Below, piece by piece: positions 17,080 to 26,616 of a stretch of 64,000 nt of DNA. A program made the translations under genes and the position numbers. The notes under the pieces are model-generated. The model saw only the letters and a list, made by a program, of their open reading frames with translations. It had not been told where the DNA came from and made no database searches. Origin of the DNA: Fischerella sp. CENA71 (lineage in GTDB: Bacteria > Cyanobacteriota > Cyanobacteriia > Cyanobacteriales > Nostocaceae); assembly GCA_024239075.1 (NCBI GenBank), contig JANBVI010000088.1, positions 62,001 to 126,000 on the forward strand, written 5' to 3'. Every line of letters starts with the position of its first letter. Position 1 is the first letter of the stretch.

Positions 17080-18567
17080 ATGTTTACTGCATCAGAGACT
17101 CCTATTATTGCGACAATCCTATTAGTCGCTTTCGGAATCTTGGGTTGGGGCTTTTATCGTGCTAGACCCTATGGCAAGCTGGGAATCTTCGCCTGGTTAC
17201 AGTCAGTGGTTTTAATGGCTCCCTGGCTAGTGTTTTTTGGCTTATTTGCTGCCGGGATTTACATCAATATTGTAGCCATCCTCTTGTTACTTGTGGTTTC
17301 TACCGCAATTTACATCTATCTGGGTAGACAATTACGAGCCGCTGGACAAGATGTAATTCTCAGACAACGGGCGACAGAAAAGCTAGCTGAACAAGAATCT
17401 ACTTCCACATCAGAAACAACACCGACGGTTGAACCTATACAGATCAAACTGGAAGTTCTGCCAATTCCAGAAGAAGATTTGAACGCTATCAAAGGTATTT
17501 TCGGTGTGGATACATTTTTTGCCACAGAAACCATTGCCTATCAAGAAGGAGCTATTTTTAAAGGCAATCTCCGAGGAGAAGCAGAAGCGGTTCACAATCG
17601 TCTGACTACTAAGTTGCAGGAAACTCTTGGTGACAAATATCGCCTTTACTTAGTAGAAAACACTGATGGAAAACCAGTGGTGATTGTCCTACCCAGCCGC
17701 AATGATCCACGCCCGATGAGCTTATCGCAAAAAGTCTTTGCTATTATTCTGCTGATAGCAACCGTAGTCACAAGTTTAGAAGCGTCGGGAATTCTGCAAG
17801 GTTTTGATTTATTTGCCAATTTTGCACGCTTACAAGATACTTTACCTATCGGTCTGGGAATTTTAGTAGTTTTACTTTCCCATGAAATTGGTCATTGGTT
17901 GCTTGCTCGTCGTCACAATATCCGCCTCAGCTGGCCGTATTTTCTACCAGCTGTGCAAATAGGATCTTTTGGGGCAATCACTCGGTTTGAATCTTTGTTA
18001 CCTAACCGTAAGGTATTATTTGATATCGCCTTGGCTGGGCCAGCTGCTGGGGGAATTGTGTCTATTGTGGTGCTGATTACGGGATTGCTGCTTTCTCATC
18101 AAGGCAGTATGTTTCAATTACCCAATCAGTTTTTTCAAGGTTCGATTTTGGTAGGTAGCTTGGCAAAAGTTGTGCTTGGTTCGGCTTTGCAGTCACCATT
18201 GGTAGATGTGCATCCTTTGGTGGTGATTGGTTGGCTGGGTTTGGTAATCACAGCTTTAAATTTAATGCCTGCTGGACAACTTGATGGTGGTCGGATTGTC
18301 CAAGCCATCTACGGACGTAAAACTGCTGGTAGGGCGACTTTTGCAACTTTAATTTTGCTGGGATTAGTAGCTTTGGGTAATCCTTTAGCAATGTACTGGG
18401 CGATCGCGATTCTGTTTTTACAACGTGATTTAGAACGCCCTAGCTTGAATGAAATCACTGAACCAGACGACGCCCGCGCCGCTTTGGGTCTGTTGGCTTT
18501 ATTCTTAATGATTGCGACTCTGTTACCTCTAACTCCTGGTTTAGCTGGGCGATTGGGGATTGGATAG
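17080..18567 (+). CDS. site-2 protease family M50 metalloprotease, EGY-like
   Basis: A 495-residue polytopic intramembrane protease starting at ATG 17080. Two N-terminal helices precede a soluble domain containing GNLRGEAEAVHNRL, the GNLR motif of plant EGY1 and cyanobacterial relatives. The active site is SHEIGHWLL (His268, Glu269, His272) with the third zinc ligand in NLMPAGQLDGGRI (Asp402). The periplasmic PDZ domain of RseP is absent. Such proteases release membrane-tethered regulators, or in chloroplasts support thylakoid development; the substrate here is unknown. It lies 152 bp behind the kinase gene on the same strand. Confidence 0.92.
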   Translation: MFTASETPIIATILLVAFGILGWGFYRARPYGKLGIFAWLQSVVLMAPWLVFFGLFAAGIYINIVAILLLLVVSTAIYIYLGRQLRAAGQDVILRQRATEKLAEQESTSTSETTPTVEPIQIKLEVLPIPEEDLNAIKGIFGVDTFFATETIAYQEGAIFKGNLRGEAEAVHNRLTTKLQETLGDKYRLYLVENTDGKPVVIVLPSRNDPRPMSLSQKVFAIILLIATVVTSLEASGILQGFDLFANFARLQDTLPIGLGILVVLLSHEIGHWLLARRHNIRLSWPYFLPAVQIGSFGAITRFESLLPNRKVLFDIALAGPAAGGIVSIVVLITGLLLSHQGSMFQLPNQFFQGSILVGSLAKVVLGSALQSPLVDVHPLVVIGWLGLVITALNLMPAGQLDGGRIVQAIYGRKTAGRATFATLILLGLVALGNPLAMYWAIAILFLQRDLERPSLNEITEPDDARAALGLLALFLMIATLLPLTPGLAGRLGIG

Positions 18568-18655
18568 AAAAATGATGAAGCATGAAGCCTGAAGGATGAA
18601 GGGTGAAAATAAAAATTTTGTACTTCTGACTTCTGACTTCATACTTCATACTTGC

Positions 18656-19915
18656 TTATGGTTTCCACCCTGCGATTAAATTTGGGTAAGAAGTTGGTGT
18701 GGGGAAAAGATTTTTCAAGCCTGTTTGACGTTGCTGGGGTGCTTCTTTGGTCATGTTCCACAAACTTTCGTAGAAAAAGAAAGAGACACCAGCAAAATTG
18801 CGATCGCGTACTTGTTGAACTTGTTGACCGATCTGTGTCATCGGTACGTGTTTACGTTTTAGTCCTGTCATAATCCCGATACTCACAGGTATGTGACTTT
18901 TAGCTGTTTTGACTTCTGGATACTCTAATTCACTCTTAAAAACATTGGGATCATCTCGATACACTTGAATCACTAAGTCTTCTATAAGTCCCATTCTTTC
19001 CCATTTTTCCCAGTCTGCCAAAAAGAATTCGTAGGAAAAGCGTTGCGGATTAGGTGCTACGGATACAATACAATTCTTGTTTGCGGCTTTGATCGCAGTA
19101 AATACCCGCTTCATATAATTAGTAATTTTGTTTGCTCGCCACCTTACCCACTCTGGGTCTTTAGAGTTGGCAGGGGGAGCTTTGCCATTGTGTTCTTTTT
19201 TGTATAAAGCGACTGTATAAGCGTCGTATCCTAACTCCGATGGCAAGCCAAAATGATCATCAAATTGAATACCATCGATGTCGTAATTTCTTACTATTTC
19301 TACGATTAAATCTTGGGTGAATTGTTGCACTTCCGGTCGAAACGGATTTAGCCAAACTCGGTCGTGAGTACCTTCTTTCCAAATTTTGCTACCATCTCGG
19401 CGACTAGTTAGCCATTGAGGACGACGTTTTGCTAATTGGGAGTCTGCGGGAGCCATAAAGCCAAATTCAAACCAGGGAATGACTTTCAAGCCTTGTTGAT
19501 GGCCAACGTTGACTACTTCTTGAAGCATATCTCGACCTTGCAGACCGGGTTCTGGATCAAGCGATCGCCCAATCACCGTTTGAGCCACTTTGCTAGGATA
19601 CAGCGTCCAACCCCAATTCCAGACAGTCGGATAGACAACGTTAAAATTTAGCTGTTGAAGATTTTGTAACGCACTTTTGAGGCGATCGCGTTCAAACAGC
19701 ACATTACTATCAATATTAGTTAACCACACCCCCCGTAACTCTGCTGTTTGTGAACGGCTAGGTAAATTCTGAGCTGGTAAGGGAAAAGATAACATCATCG
19801 TAGCAACCATAGACAAAGTCACCACCACAGCAAAAAAAGCTAGGTTGCGTTGACTACTTTGACGAGCATTCCACACAAACAATTTCTTACACGATCTCAC
19901 AAACTTTTTCATCAT
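18656..19915 (-). CDS. GHL10/DUF187-type glycosyl hydrolase-like exported protein
   Basis: A 419-residue protein from the ATG at 19915; an in-frame TTG lies 36 nt further upstream. A basic N-terminus and a hydrophobic stretch (FFAVVVTLSMVATMMLSFPL) form a signal anchor or signal peptide. The body begins with ELRGVWLTNIDSNVLFERD, the typical start of the hypothetical glycosyl hydrolase family GHL10, and continues with VIPWFEFGFM and YDIDGIQFDDHFGLPSE, whose Asp residues are candidates for catalysis in the TIM barrel. It probably cleaves an envelope or extracellular glycan, but no substrate has been assigned to most members. It is convergent with the site-2 protease gene. Confidence 0.9.
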   Translation of the reverse strand: MMKKFVRSCKKLFVWNARQSSQRNLAFFAVVVTLSMVATMMLSFPLPAQNLPSRSQTAELRGVWLTNIDSNVLFERDRLKSALQNLQQLNFNVVYPTVWNWGWTLYPSKVAQTVIGRSLDPEPGLQGRDMLQEVVNVGHQQGLKVIPWFEFGFMAPADSQLAKRRPQWLTSRRDGSKIWKEGTHDRVWLNPFRPEVQQFTQDLIVEIVRNYDIDGIQFDDHFGLPSELGYDAYTVALYKKEHNGKAPPANSKDPEWVRWRANKITNYMKRVFTAIKAANKNCIVSVAPNPQRFSYEFFLADWEKWERMGLIEDLVIQVYRDDPNVFKSELEYPEVKTAKSHIPVSIGIMTGLKRKHVPMTQIGQQVQQVRDRNFAGVSFFFYESLWNMTKEAPQQRQTGLKNLFPTPTSYPNLIAGWKP

Positions 19916-20004
19916 TGACTGGGTAGAAAATTTCACATAGGTTTCAATCAATGATCACCTATGACTGCGTAGATCACCAAGAAGTTGCTTGATCAACTCC
20001 CAGA

Positions 20005-20112
20005 AGGGGGACAAGGAGGACACGGAGACACGGGGACACGGGGAATACATATGAAATACTCTCCGTGTCCCCGCGTCTCCTTCTCTCCGCGTCTCTTCCC
20101 AATGTCCCATGC
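20005..20112. repeat. GGGGACACGG / CCGTGTCCCC inverted repeat array
   Basis: GGACACGGAGACACGGGGAC and related units (20016-20043) face CTCCGTGTCCCCGCGTCTCC (20060-20079). The two halves can pair into a long imperfect hairpin. The same class recurs at 15063, 22026-22120, 23023-23170, 37904, 39100-39135, 53460-53505 and 60455-60480. Confidence 0.8.
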
Positions 20113-20117
20113 CCAAC

Positions 20118-21767
20118 TTACTGAACTATCACAGCAGACTTTTCCAAATTAGCTACTAATTTCACATCAAACTCCGACTCAAATACTCCTTTTTTATAAT
20201 CCAAATTCCAGATTTCTAAAGAGCATTCATCATCAGGACGAGATGGGAAAATTCGCATTTGTAATTCTCGTATATCTGGAATAAATTCACATTGCAATTG
20301 CTGGATTGCTCCGATTTGTCGCCGATCTAAAGCAACTGCTAATCTGAGAATTGCACTCAAATGACTCACGATTTGTCGGTGTTCTTTGTGCAGCAAATTG
20401 CGAAAATTCTCATGTTTTTTCTTGGGTGGGGATTTACGATGATAACGGGCTATATTGGCGATGATTTCCATCTCGGTTTCGGTGTAGCCAAGCAATTCGC
20501 CGTTGCGAATTAAATAGTATGAATGTTTGTGATGAGAGTCATGGTTGACAAAATGACCACAGTTGTGAAGTATTGCCGCAGCCCACAACAGCTGTCTTTC
20601 TTCGGCTCCCCAATTATGGAGTATGCCTTGAGTTTGCTCAAAGATACTCAGAGCAAAGATGGCAACACGCTCGCTATGTTCTAAATTGACATGGTACTTC
20701 TTAGCAGTTTTAAGCACACTGCGCTGGCGCACCGAACTTTGATAGCGTAGGCGATCTTCAATTAAGCCGTGGGTGAGCATCCAATCTACAATCACGCCCT
20801 CACGGAGGGCGCGTTCACAGACTGCGATCGCATCTATCCCTAACAAATTCATGGCTTCCTGTAATATTACTGCCCCAGCCAGTATCACTTCTGACCGTTT
20901 TTCTGGCATACCAGGAATAGTCGCCCGTTCGATGTTAGTCATTTTCCGCAAGCGATTTACCCACTCCCGCAAATCTTTGAGGCTAAACTGATAACCATTC
21001 AAGGTAGAGGGAATAAAACCTAATTTTTCACGGGCGTTGATCATCGCCAGGGTTTCAATCGTACCGGATGTTCCTACTAAGCGGGGTTGTTCACCATATT
21101 CTAGATTTGCCAGTACCTCTTCTACAGAACGTTCTAACATTCCCCGTGCGTAGGCTTGTAGGTACTGAAAGTCAGCATTACTAATAGGATCACTTTTAAT
21201 TAATTCATTCGTCAGGCGAACTGCACCAATTTTGGTACTGGTGAGAGTTCGTGCTTGGTGAGTGTCACCCAAAATTAATTCTGTGGAACCACCACCAATA
21301 TCAACAATCATGTGGGGTTGGTTATTAAATTCCATCCCCGACAATACACCCAGATAGATCCGACGTGCTTCTTCAGGGCCGGAAATCAAATCAATGCTCA
21401 AACCCAACTCAACTTCTACCTTCTGTAGAAACTCTTTACCATTGGGTGCTTCTCGAACAGCACTGGTGGCGACAGCAATGATTGTTTCAGCGTTGAGAGT
21501 TTTCGCAACTTCTTGGAAACGCCGCAAGCAAGCGATCGCTCTTTCTATCACTTCTGCTTTTAAGCATCCTGTGACTAGATCGCGATCGCCCAATCTCACA
21601 GTTTCCTTTTCTCTACCAATAATGCTGAATGCTGGTAGTGTTGTTTCAATCCGCACAATGACCATGTGCAGAGAATTGGTTCCCAAATCAATCGCTGCGA
21701 TGATTCGCTGTTGCTTGTCTGTTTGAGTTAGCGTACTCCCCCAGCTAGCAGAAACCAAATTGACCAT
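20118..21767 (-). CDS. ppx: Ppx/GppA family exopolyphosphatase with HD-like C-terminus
   Basis: A 549-residue enzyme of the actin-like ASKHA fold. The phosphate-1 motif is AAIDLGTNSLHMVIVRI near residue 25, and the second nucleotide-binding block is MIVDIGGGSTELILG. The long C-terminal domain after residue 340 is helical, with an HD-like cluster (ILHNCGHFVNHDSHHKHSYY and NIARYHRKS). This matches the long Ppx form, which hydrolyses polyphosphate from its ends and may act on pppGpp. Location is cytoplasmic. It is transcribed divergently from the prenyltransferase gene. The phosphate link with the pst operon in the same window is thematic only. Confidence 0.93.
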   Translation of the reverse strand: MVNLVSASWGSTLTQTDKQQRIIAAIDLGTNSLHMVIVRIETTLPAFSIIGREKETVRLGDRDLVTGCLKAEVIERAIACLRRFQEVAKTLNAETIIAVATSAVREAPNGKEFLQKVEVELGLSIDLISGPEEARRIYLGVLSGMEFNNQPHMIVDIGGGSTELILGDTHQARTLTSTKIGAVRLTNELIKSDPISNADFQYLQAYARGMLERSVEEVLANLEYGEQPRLVGTSGTIETLAMINAREKLGFIPSTLNGYQFSLKDLREWVNRLRKMTNIERATIPGMPEKRSEVILAGAVILQEAMNLLGIDAIAVCERALREGVIVDWMLTHGLIEDRLRYQSSVRQRSVLKTAKKYHVNLEHSERVAIFALSIFEQTQGILHNWGAEERQLLWAAAILHNCGHFVNHDSHHKHSYYLIRNGELLGYTETEMEIIANIARYHRKSPPKKKHENFRNLLHKEHRQIVSHLSAILRLAVALDRRQIGAIQQLQCEFIPDIRELQMRIFPSRPDDECSLEIWNLDYKKGVFESEFDVKLVANLEKSAVIVQ

Positions 21768-22129
21768 TTATTGTTCTCTCAGTAAATGAAGTAAAAGAAG
21801 GCAAAAGCTGACTTGCGGACGATAACAAAGTTTGTCTGTTCACAAATAGATTGTCAAATTGACTCTGTTTTTGACTATGCCTGAGTTTTTGACTTTCCCT
21901 GTGAGGTCAACCAAAGTGACTATTTCTTTTGAGTCAAAGTTGCCACTTTAGCTGTTGCTTCTATAAATATCAAATAAAGTTATTCTATTTATGTGAAGAT
22001 GTGTGAATTAATTAGGGATCGGCAGGAAGGGAGACGCGGTGACGCGGAGAGTCTATCAAAAATGTCCTCGTGTCCCCGTATCCCCGTGTCCCCGTATCCC
22101 CTTGTCCCCCTTCCAATTCCCAATTCCCT
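21768..22129. other. 362-bp divergent promoter region
   Basis: Separates ppx (-) and the prenyltransferase gene (+). The left part has three TTGACT boxes (21859-21864, 21871-21876, 21889-21894) and an inverted GAGTCAAAG (21931-21939). A candidate promoter lies at 21940-21967. The right part (22026-22129) is the GGGACACGG-class repeat and abuts the ATG. No gene is seen. Confidence 0.6.
21940..21967 (+). promoter_or_regulatory. candidate sigma-70 type promoter of the prenyltransferase gene
   Basis: TTGCCA (21940-21945) and TATAAA (21962-21967) are separated by 16 bp, upstream of the + strand prenyltransferase gene. The implied leader of about 155 nt would be mostly repeat sequence. Confidence 0.4.
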
Positions 22130-23011
22130 ATGCTCAGTACACCAGAACGTAACCAGGAACCTACGTGGCTTGTGATTATCCGATTATTACGGTGGCACAA
22201 GCCGGAAGGACGTTTAATTTTGATGCTACCTGCCTTATGGGCTGTGTTTTTAGCAGCTGCTGGAAAGCCGCCTCTAGCATTGGTTGGCGTGATCATTTTA
22301 GGAACGCTGGCTACAAGCGCTGCTGGCTGTGTTGTCAATGATTTGTGGGATAGAGATATAGATCCAGAAGTGGAAAGAACGCGCGATCGCCCCCTTGCAT
22401 CCCGTACGCTTTCTGTAAAAGTTGGTATTGCGATCGCGATCGTGGCTTTAGGATGTGCTGCGGTTCTTGCTTTCTATCTTAACCCCATCTCTTTTTGGTT
22501 ATCTGTAGCAGCAGTGCCAGTGATTTTGCTATATCCAGCTGCAAAACGAGTATTTCCTATTCCCCAATTGGTGCTGTCAATTGCTTGGGGTTTTGCGGTG
22601 TTGATCAGCTGGAGTGCAGTCACACAAAATCTTTCCCAACCGACTTGGCTACTTTGGGGCGCGACTGTGTTTTGGACGCTGGGATTTGATACTGTTTATG
22701 CTATGAGCGATCGCGCTGACGACAAGCGTATTGGTGTAAATTCCAGTGCTTTATTTTTTGGTGATTATGCAGCCATCGCCATTGTAATTTTCTTTGCTGG
22801 TACTATATTGTGTCTTGCTTGGTTAGGAATAGCTATTCATCTTCACCTAGCTTTTTGGTCTAGCCTTGTAGTTGCTACTGCTGGTTGGATTTGGCAATCT
22901 GTTCGCTTAAATCAACAAGATTTACCTAATTCAGCCTATGCTGAAATGTTCCGACAAAACGTTTGGATTGGTTTCATCCTACTGGCTGGTATGATTTTTG
23001 GTAGCTTTTAG
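22130..23011 (+). CDS. 4-hydroxybenzoate polyprenyltransferase (plastoquinone pathway)
   Basis: A 293-residue UbiA-family membrane enzyme. The ATG at 22130 is chosen because the upstream in-frame extension is translated repeat. The first Asp-rich motif is NDLWDRDIDPEVERTRDRPL (from residue 70) and the second is DTVYAMSDRADDKRIG, the pair that binds prenyl diphosphate through Mg2+. Eight to nine hydrophobic helices surround them. In cyanobacteria this enzyme attaches a solanesyl chain to 4-hydroxybenzoate on the way to plastoquinone. No ribosome-binding site is visible because the repeat directly precedes the start codon. Confidence 0.92.
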   Translation: MLSTPERNQEPTWLVIIRLLRWHKPEGRLILMLPALWAVFLAAAGKPPLALVGVIILGTLATSAAGCVVNDLWDRDIDPEVERTRDRPLASRTLSVKVGIAIAIVALGCAAVLAFYLNPISFWLSVAAVPVILLYPAAKRVFPIPQLVLSIAWGFAVLISWSAVTQNLSQPTWLLWGATVFWTLGFDTVYAMSDRADDKRIGVNSSALFFGDYAAIAIVIFFAGTILCLAWLGIAIHLHLAFWSSLVVATAGWIWQSVRLNQQDLPNSAYAEMFRQNVWIGFILLAGMIFGSF

Positions 23012-23022
23012 GAGAGAGTGAG

Positions 23023-23170
23023 GGATGTGGGGAGCAGGGAGCAGGGAAAGGAGACAAGGGAAGAGGACACGGAGACTATTTTTGATTGATTCACCGCGTC
23101 TCCTACTCTCCCTTGTCACCGCGTCTCTTCCCGATCCCCAATCCCCGTTCCCCGATCCCCGTTCCTCCTT
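23023..23170. repeat. GGGAGCAGGGA / GGGACACGG-class inverted repeat region
   Basis: A purine-rich half (GGAGCAGGGAGCAGGGAAAG, AGAGGACACGGAGAC) is followed by a pyrimidine-rich half (CACCGCGTCTCCTACTCTCC, CCCGTTCCCCGATCCCCGTT). The halves are partly complementary. It fills most of the 279-bp gap before the next gene. Confidence 0.75.
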
Positions 23171-23290
23171 TTCTTATACTGGTTTAATAAATTTTCTGTA
23201 AATTTTGCGTAAATCCACTTAGAATCTATTCCGAAATTCTACGATTTTAGATAAAAGTTGGGTATATAACTAGTGTGAAAACCCAACTCA

Positions 23291-23902
23291 ATGAAACGAA
23301 GTTTGCCAAAAAGGCGCTATGCGTCTGCACAACTTGTACAAATTGCCATCACTGTTTTCATATTTCTTGGCAGTGTTGGCATTGTTGGGGTAGGTTTCGT
23401 TTTCAAACAGGCTTTTAATAGTAACAATCAAGTTAAAACTATACAAGATACCTCACGTTACCAAGAAATACGGCAAAAACTTTGGTTAAATCAAAACCAA
23501 GTCAGACATTTTCCTTATAAAATTCCGGCTAATGCCTCGAATGTTCGTCTTGCTTACTCTCGTGGTTTTTTACAAGGAAACAACAATAATTTTTTTCAAC
23601 TTAGATTAAAACTTTCACAAGAACAGATAAAAAATTTACATAATCAATACGAAGCGATCGCTAAACACAAATACATTGGTGGTAACACTAATATCCATGC
23701 CAACCTACCTAATGGTGTTCCTACCACTTTTTTTTATACTAGTAACTCTCAACAAGATTCCTTTCCTAACTCATACGAAATATTAGTATTGGGTGCAAAC
23801 GATAGAAGTAGTTCTAATTTTAAGTGGAATCATGGTGATAGTTACGGTGTCGCCATTAATGTATCAGCTTCAGAGATCATCTACTGGGCTGAAGAATGGT
23901 AG
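23291..23902 (+). CDS. membrane-anchored hypothetical protein
   Basis: A 203-residue protein with a basic N-terminus (MKRSLPKRRYAS) and one hydrophobic helix (about residues 15-37, IAITVFIFLGSVGIVGVGFV). The remaining ~165 residues are polar and presumably extracytoplasmic, rich in Asn, Gln and aromatic residues, and end YGVAINVSASEIIYWAEEW. No lipobox and no recognised motif are present. The pattern of alternating hydrophobic residues suggests a beta-rich domain. I do not recognise the family. It stands alone, followed by 1.5 kb without genes. Confidence 0.75.
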   Translation: MKRSLPKRRYASAQLVQIAITVFIFLGSVGIVGVGFVFKQAFNSNNQVKTIQDTSRYQEIRQKLWLNQNQVRHFPYKIPANASNVRLAYSRGFLQGNNNNFFQLRLKLSQEQIKNLHNQYEAIAKHKYIGGNTNIHANLPNGVPTTFFYTSNSQQDSFPNSYEILVLGANDRSSSNFKWNHGDSYGVAINVSASEIIYWAEEW

Positions 23903-23995
23903 ATCGTTCGCGAGAGTTGTTGTTTGTCATTCGTTTTTTGTTATCTGGCGGTGTACGGTTTGCATAAGACAAATCGATTGATATTTAAACCCACC

Positions 23996-24090
23996 AGAGA
24001 CGTGCCAATAGTACTGTAGCGCATGGCTTCGCTAAAGCAACTCTCTACATACCCAAAATTATGACGAAAAATTCAGAACCGAACCGTATT
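23996..24090. repeat. TGTAGAGA-family repeat, copy with internal insertion
   Basis: AGAGACGTGCCA (23996-24007) and GCGCATGG, then CTCTCTACAT (24040-24050), correspond to the two halves of the palindrome at 43119-43148, read in reverse, but are separated by extra bases. The flank (CCAAAATTATGACGAAAAAT and AACCGTATTGGG) aligns with 43151-43190. Confidence 0.65.
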
Positions 24091-24675
24091 GGGTTATATT
24101 TACCAAATAAATTGTATTTTTAGCATTATATTGATACCACTTTAAATAGTTTTTGATTTTTTGAGATTTTCAAATCATAATATTCATGCAAACTCCTTAG
24201 ATTAGTTAATTTTGTGTTTTTATAATCAAGTTTCTTCTCAAGCTCTTACTTGATGCATGTATAAATATCTAACTTGAAAATAGTTTTGTTTGTTTTTAGC
24301 AACTATGATTTGAAAATTATAAAATATTCAATATATTCGTCATCCCATGCAACTATATAATCAATCAAAGCAAATTATCGCGAGTTATGCTAAAAATTAG
24401 CTACTTGAAATAAATATCAAAATTACTGTAAGATTGTTGCATGATATAGATAGCTTTTGGAAAACCCTTTGAAAACCAAAAATACTTTGCAGCAGCAAGT
24501 AAATAATGCTATTTTTGGCTTTTAAAGCTGGTCAGTAATAAATTTTGATTTCTACATTATTTTGACCAAGCTTTACCCTCCGGTAAGGCTGTGCCAATGA
24601 ACAAGCAATAGGTAATAAGTAGAACGATTTGAAAACAACTATGTGAAGTAATGTAAAATTACTGAAATCTAGTTC

Positions 24676-24752
24676 GTAGTAAGGACTTTAGTCCTGATTT
24701 GAGGACTAAAGTCCTCACTACAAACCTTTAATTATTTACGCTGTTCTACTTA
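24676..24752. repeat. GGACT/AGTCC palindromic repeat, copy 2
   Basis: GTAGTAAGGACTTTAGTCCT and GAGGACTAAAGTCCTCACTA are inverted around a short spacer (24676-24720). Each half is itself palindromic. The following CAAACCTTT and TTACGCTGTTCTACTTA match copy 1 at 5754-5784. Confidence 0.75.
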
Positions 24753-24937
24753 GTGGTAAAACCCTGCCCGAATCATCAGTAGGGATTCTCCTATAGCAAG
24801 AGTGTTTATTGCCTATTATCTATTGCCTTTTAAGACTGATATTTTCAGATCGGTTCTGCACAGTTTGATAATCCATTAATAGACATATATGTGCATTCTT
24901 AGTGTAGGAAACTACAAAAAAAGCCTTTGTCTTTCTA

Positions 24938-25042
24938 ATACCAATTCTTTGTGAGCTTGCACAGAATATTGAAGTCTAAAATCTTTGTATACTAGGAGTT
25001 TTGAGTCCAGCGATTCTATGCATCTTCATATGAAATTGGTAT
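24938..25042. repeat. MITE-like element with ATACCAATT ends
   Basis: ATACCAATTC (24938-24947) and GAAATTGGTAT (25032-25042) are near-perfect terminal inverted repeats bounding 105 bp of non-coding sequence. Confidence 0.6.
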
Positions 25043-25211
25043 AAGGACATAGTTTAGAGCGACTTAATAATTTAGCTTGAATGAGAATCGAGATTTCAGT
25101 AATGAAATGTTGATTTTTGTGTGACTCTAGAGCAAATACAAATTAATAAACTTGTGATTAAAATAGTTGATTAGAGCTTAGATGGTCTTATTGATCTCAG
25201 TTCAATCAACA

Positions 25212-25249
25212 CAAATTACTTATTTTTTATTTTAAAAATAAGTAATTTG
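25212..25249. repeat. 16-bp perfect AT-rich inverted repeat
   Basis: CAAATTACTTATTTTT (25212-25227) and AAAAATAAGTAATTTG (25234-25249) are exact inverted repeats with a 6-nt loop, about 170 bp upstream of the GH10 gene. It may be an operator, an intrinsic hairpin or a repeat end. Confidence 0.7.
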
Positions 25250-25417
25250 AATCACAAAAAACGATGATTAATTTTAATCTCATTGCTGAGATATATCTAA
25301 AGTCTAATTGACTCAAACATTGTTTTTTAATATTTAATAAATAGATGTGAATTTCAAAAAACAAGAAAATAATTTCATAAGCTTTGCTTTATCCAAACAT
25401 CGTTTGCTAGCGTATCT

Positions 25418-26581
25418 ATGCTCAGAAAATTATCATTGAGTAGACGTTATTTTTTGTATGCGAGCCTATCAGTTTTAGCAGGAACAAGTGCTGTTGGTGT
25501 TGAAACAAATAAAAAATTAATATACAGTCAATTACTTGATAATTCGAGTAAAGAATTCAAAGTTGTGGGAAAAACTTCTTTGAAAGATCGTGCCACAGCG
25601 AAGGGATTAATGTATGGGGCTGCTGCTGTACAGGATGATTTGGTGTCAAACAAAGATTTGAAAACCAGCTTTATTAGGGAGTGCAATATGCTGGTGCCAG
25701 ATTATCAACTGAAGTGGGATAATATACGACCTACTCCCAAAAAATTTAACTTTATCAAATCAGATTGGTTAGCTCAGTTTGCACAATCTCACAATATGTT
25801 TTTCCGTGGTCATACTTTAGTTTGGCATCAAGCTTTACCTGTGTGGTTTCAGGAAGTAGTGAACTGCAAAAATGCAGAAAACTTTTTGTTGGAACATATT
25901 ACAACAGTGACTAAACATTATAGGGGGAGAATACACTCTTGGGATGTAGTCAACGAGGCGATAGAACCAGATGATGGACGAACTGACGGTTTGCGAAAGT
26001 CGCCTTGGCTGGATTTTTTAGGTGTAGATTATATCGAACTTGCTTTTCGGACGGCGGCGGCTAGTGATCCTAAAGCTATGTTGGTCTATAACGACTATGG
26101 ACTAGAGTATGACAACCCCAAAGATGAAGCCAAAAGAACTGCTGTTTTAAAACTGCTAGAGCGACTGAAATCAAGAGGAACACCGATTCATGGTTTTGGT
26201 ATGCAATCTCATCTTATGGCTCATCAAACTGGCTTAAATGCTAAAAAATTGCGGAATTTTCTTGCAGATGTGGCGAGTCTTGGTCTCAAAATTCTGATTA
26301 CCGAACTAGATGTAATAGACCAGAAATTAACTTCAGAACCGATTCTACGCGATCGCATTGTTGCAGGTATTTATGAAGACTATTTGAACATTGTCCTAGA
26401 TGAGCGAGCAGTCATCGCAGTTTTAACTTGGGGATTGAGCGATAAGTACACTTGGGTATCAAATTTTTTTCCTCGTTCAGATAAATCAGCAGTTCGTCCC
26501 TTACCGTTGGACTCAAATATGAAATCCAAACTAGCTTGGAATGCTATAGCCAGAGCTTTTGATCACGCTCCCAAAAGATAA
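25418..26581 (+). CDS. GH10 endo-1,4-beta-xylanase homologue, Tat-exported
   Basis: A 387-residue protein starting MLRKLSLSRRYFLYASLSVL: SRRYFLYA matches the twin-arginine SRRxFLK motif and is followed by a hydrophobic stretch, so folded export is likely. The GH10 barrel covers residues 60-380, with FRGHTLVWHQALPVWF, the acid/base Glu180 (SWDVVNEAIEPDDG) and the nucleophile Glu296 (ITELDV). Both catalytic residues are intact, so hydrolysis of a beta-1,4-linked backbone such as xylan is expected. It lies 82 bp upstream of the polysaccharide genes on the same strand, which suggests trimming of the cell's own exopolysaccharide. That role is inference; scavenging of external xylan is the alternative. 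Confidence 0.93.
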   Translation: MLRKLSLSRRYFLYASLSVLAGTSAVGVETNKKLIYSQLLDNSSKEFKVVGKTSLKDRATAKGLMYGAAAVQDDLVSNKDLKTSFIRECNMLVPDYQLKWDNIRPTPKKFNFIKSDWLAQFAQSHNMFFRGHTLVWHQALPVWFQEVVNCKNAENFLLEHITTVTKHYRGRIHSWDVVNEAIEPDDGRTDGLRKSPWLDFLGVDYIELAFRTAAASDPKAMLVYNDYGLEYDNPKDEAKRTAVLKLLERLKSRGTPIHGFGMQSHLMAHQTGLNAKKLRNFLADVASLGLKILITELDVIDQKLTSEPILRDRIVAGIYEDYLNIVLDERAVIAVLTWGLSDKYTWVSNFFPRSDKSAVRPLPLDSNMKSKLAWNAIARAFDHAPKR

Positions 26582-26616
26582 CTAATCTGTAATTCTAGAA
26601 ACTACTTGCATCTACT

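Larger units (their letters stand above)
23903..25417. other. 1.5-kb gene-free, repeat-rich region
   Basis: No frame of useful length is open on either strand. Four structured elements are described separately: 23996-24090, 24676-24752, 24938-25042 and 25212-25249. The remainder is AT-rich and unremarkable. The last ~170 bp should contain the promoter of the GH10 gene and so of the left part of the polysaccharide locus. Confidence 0.7.
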
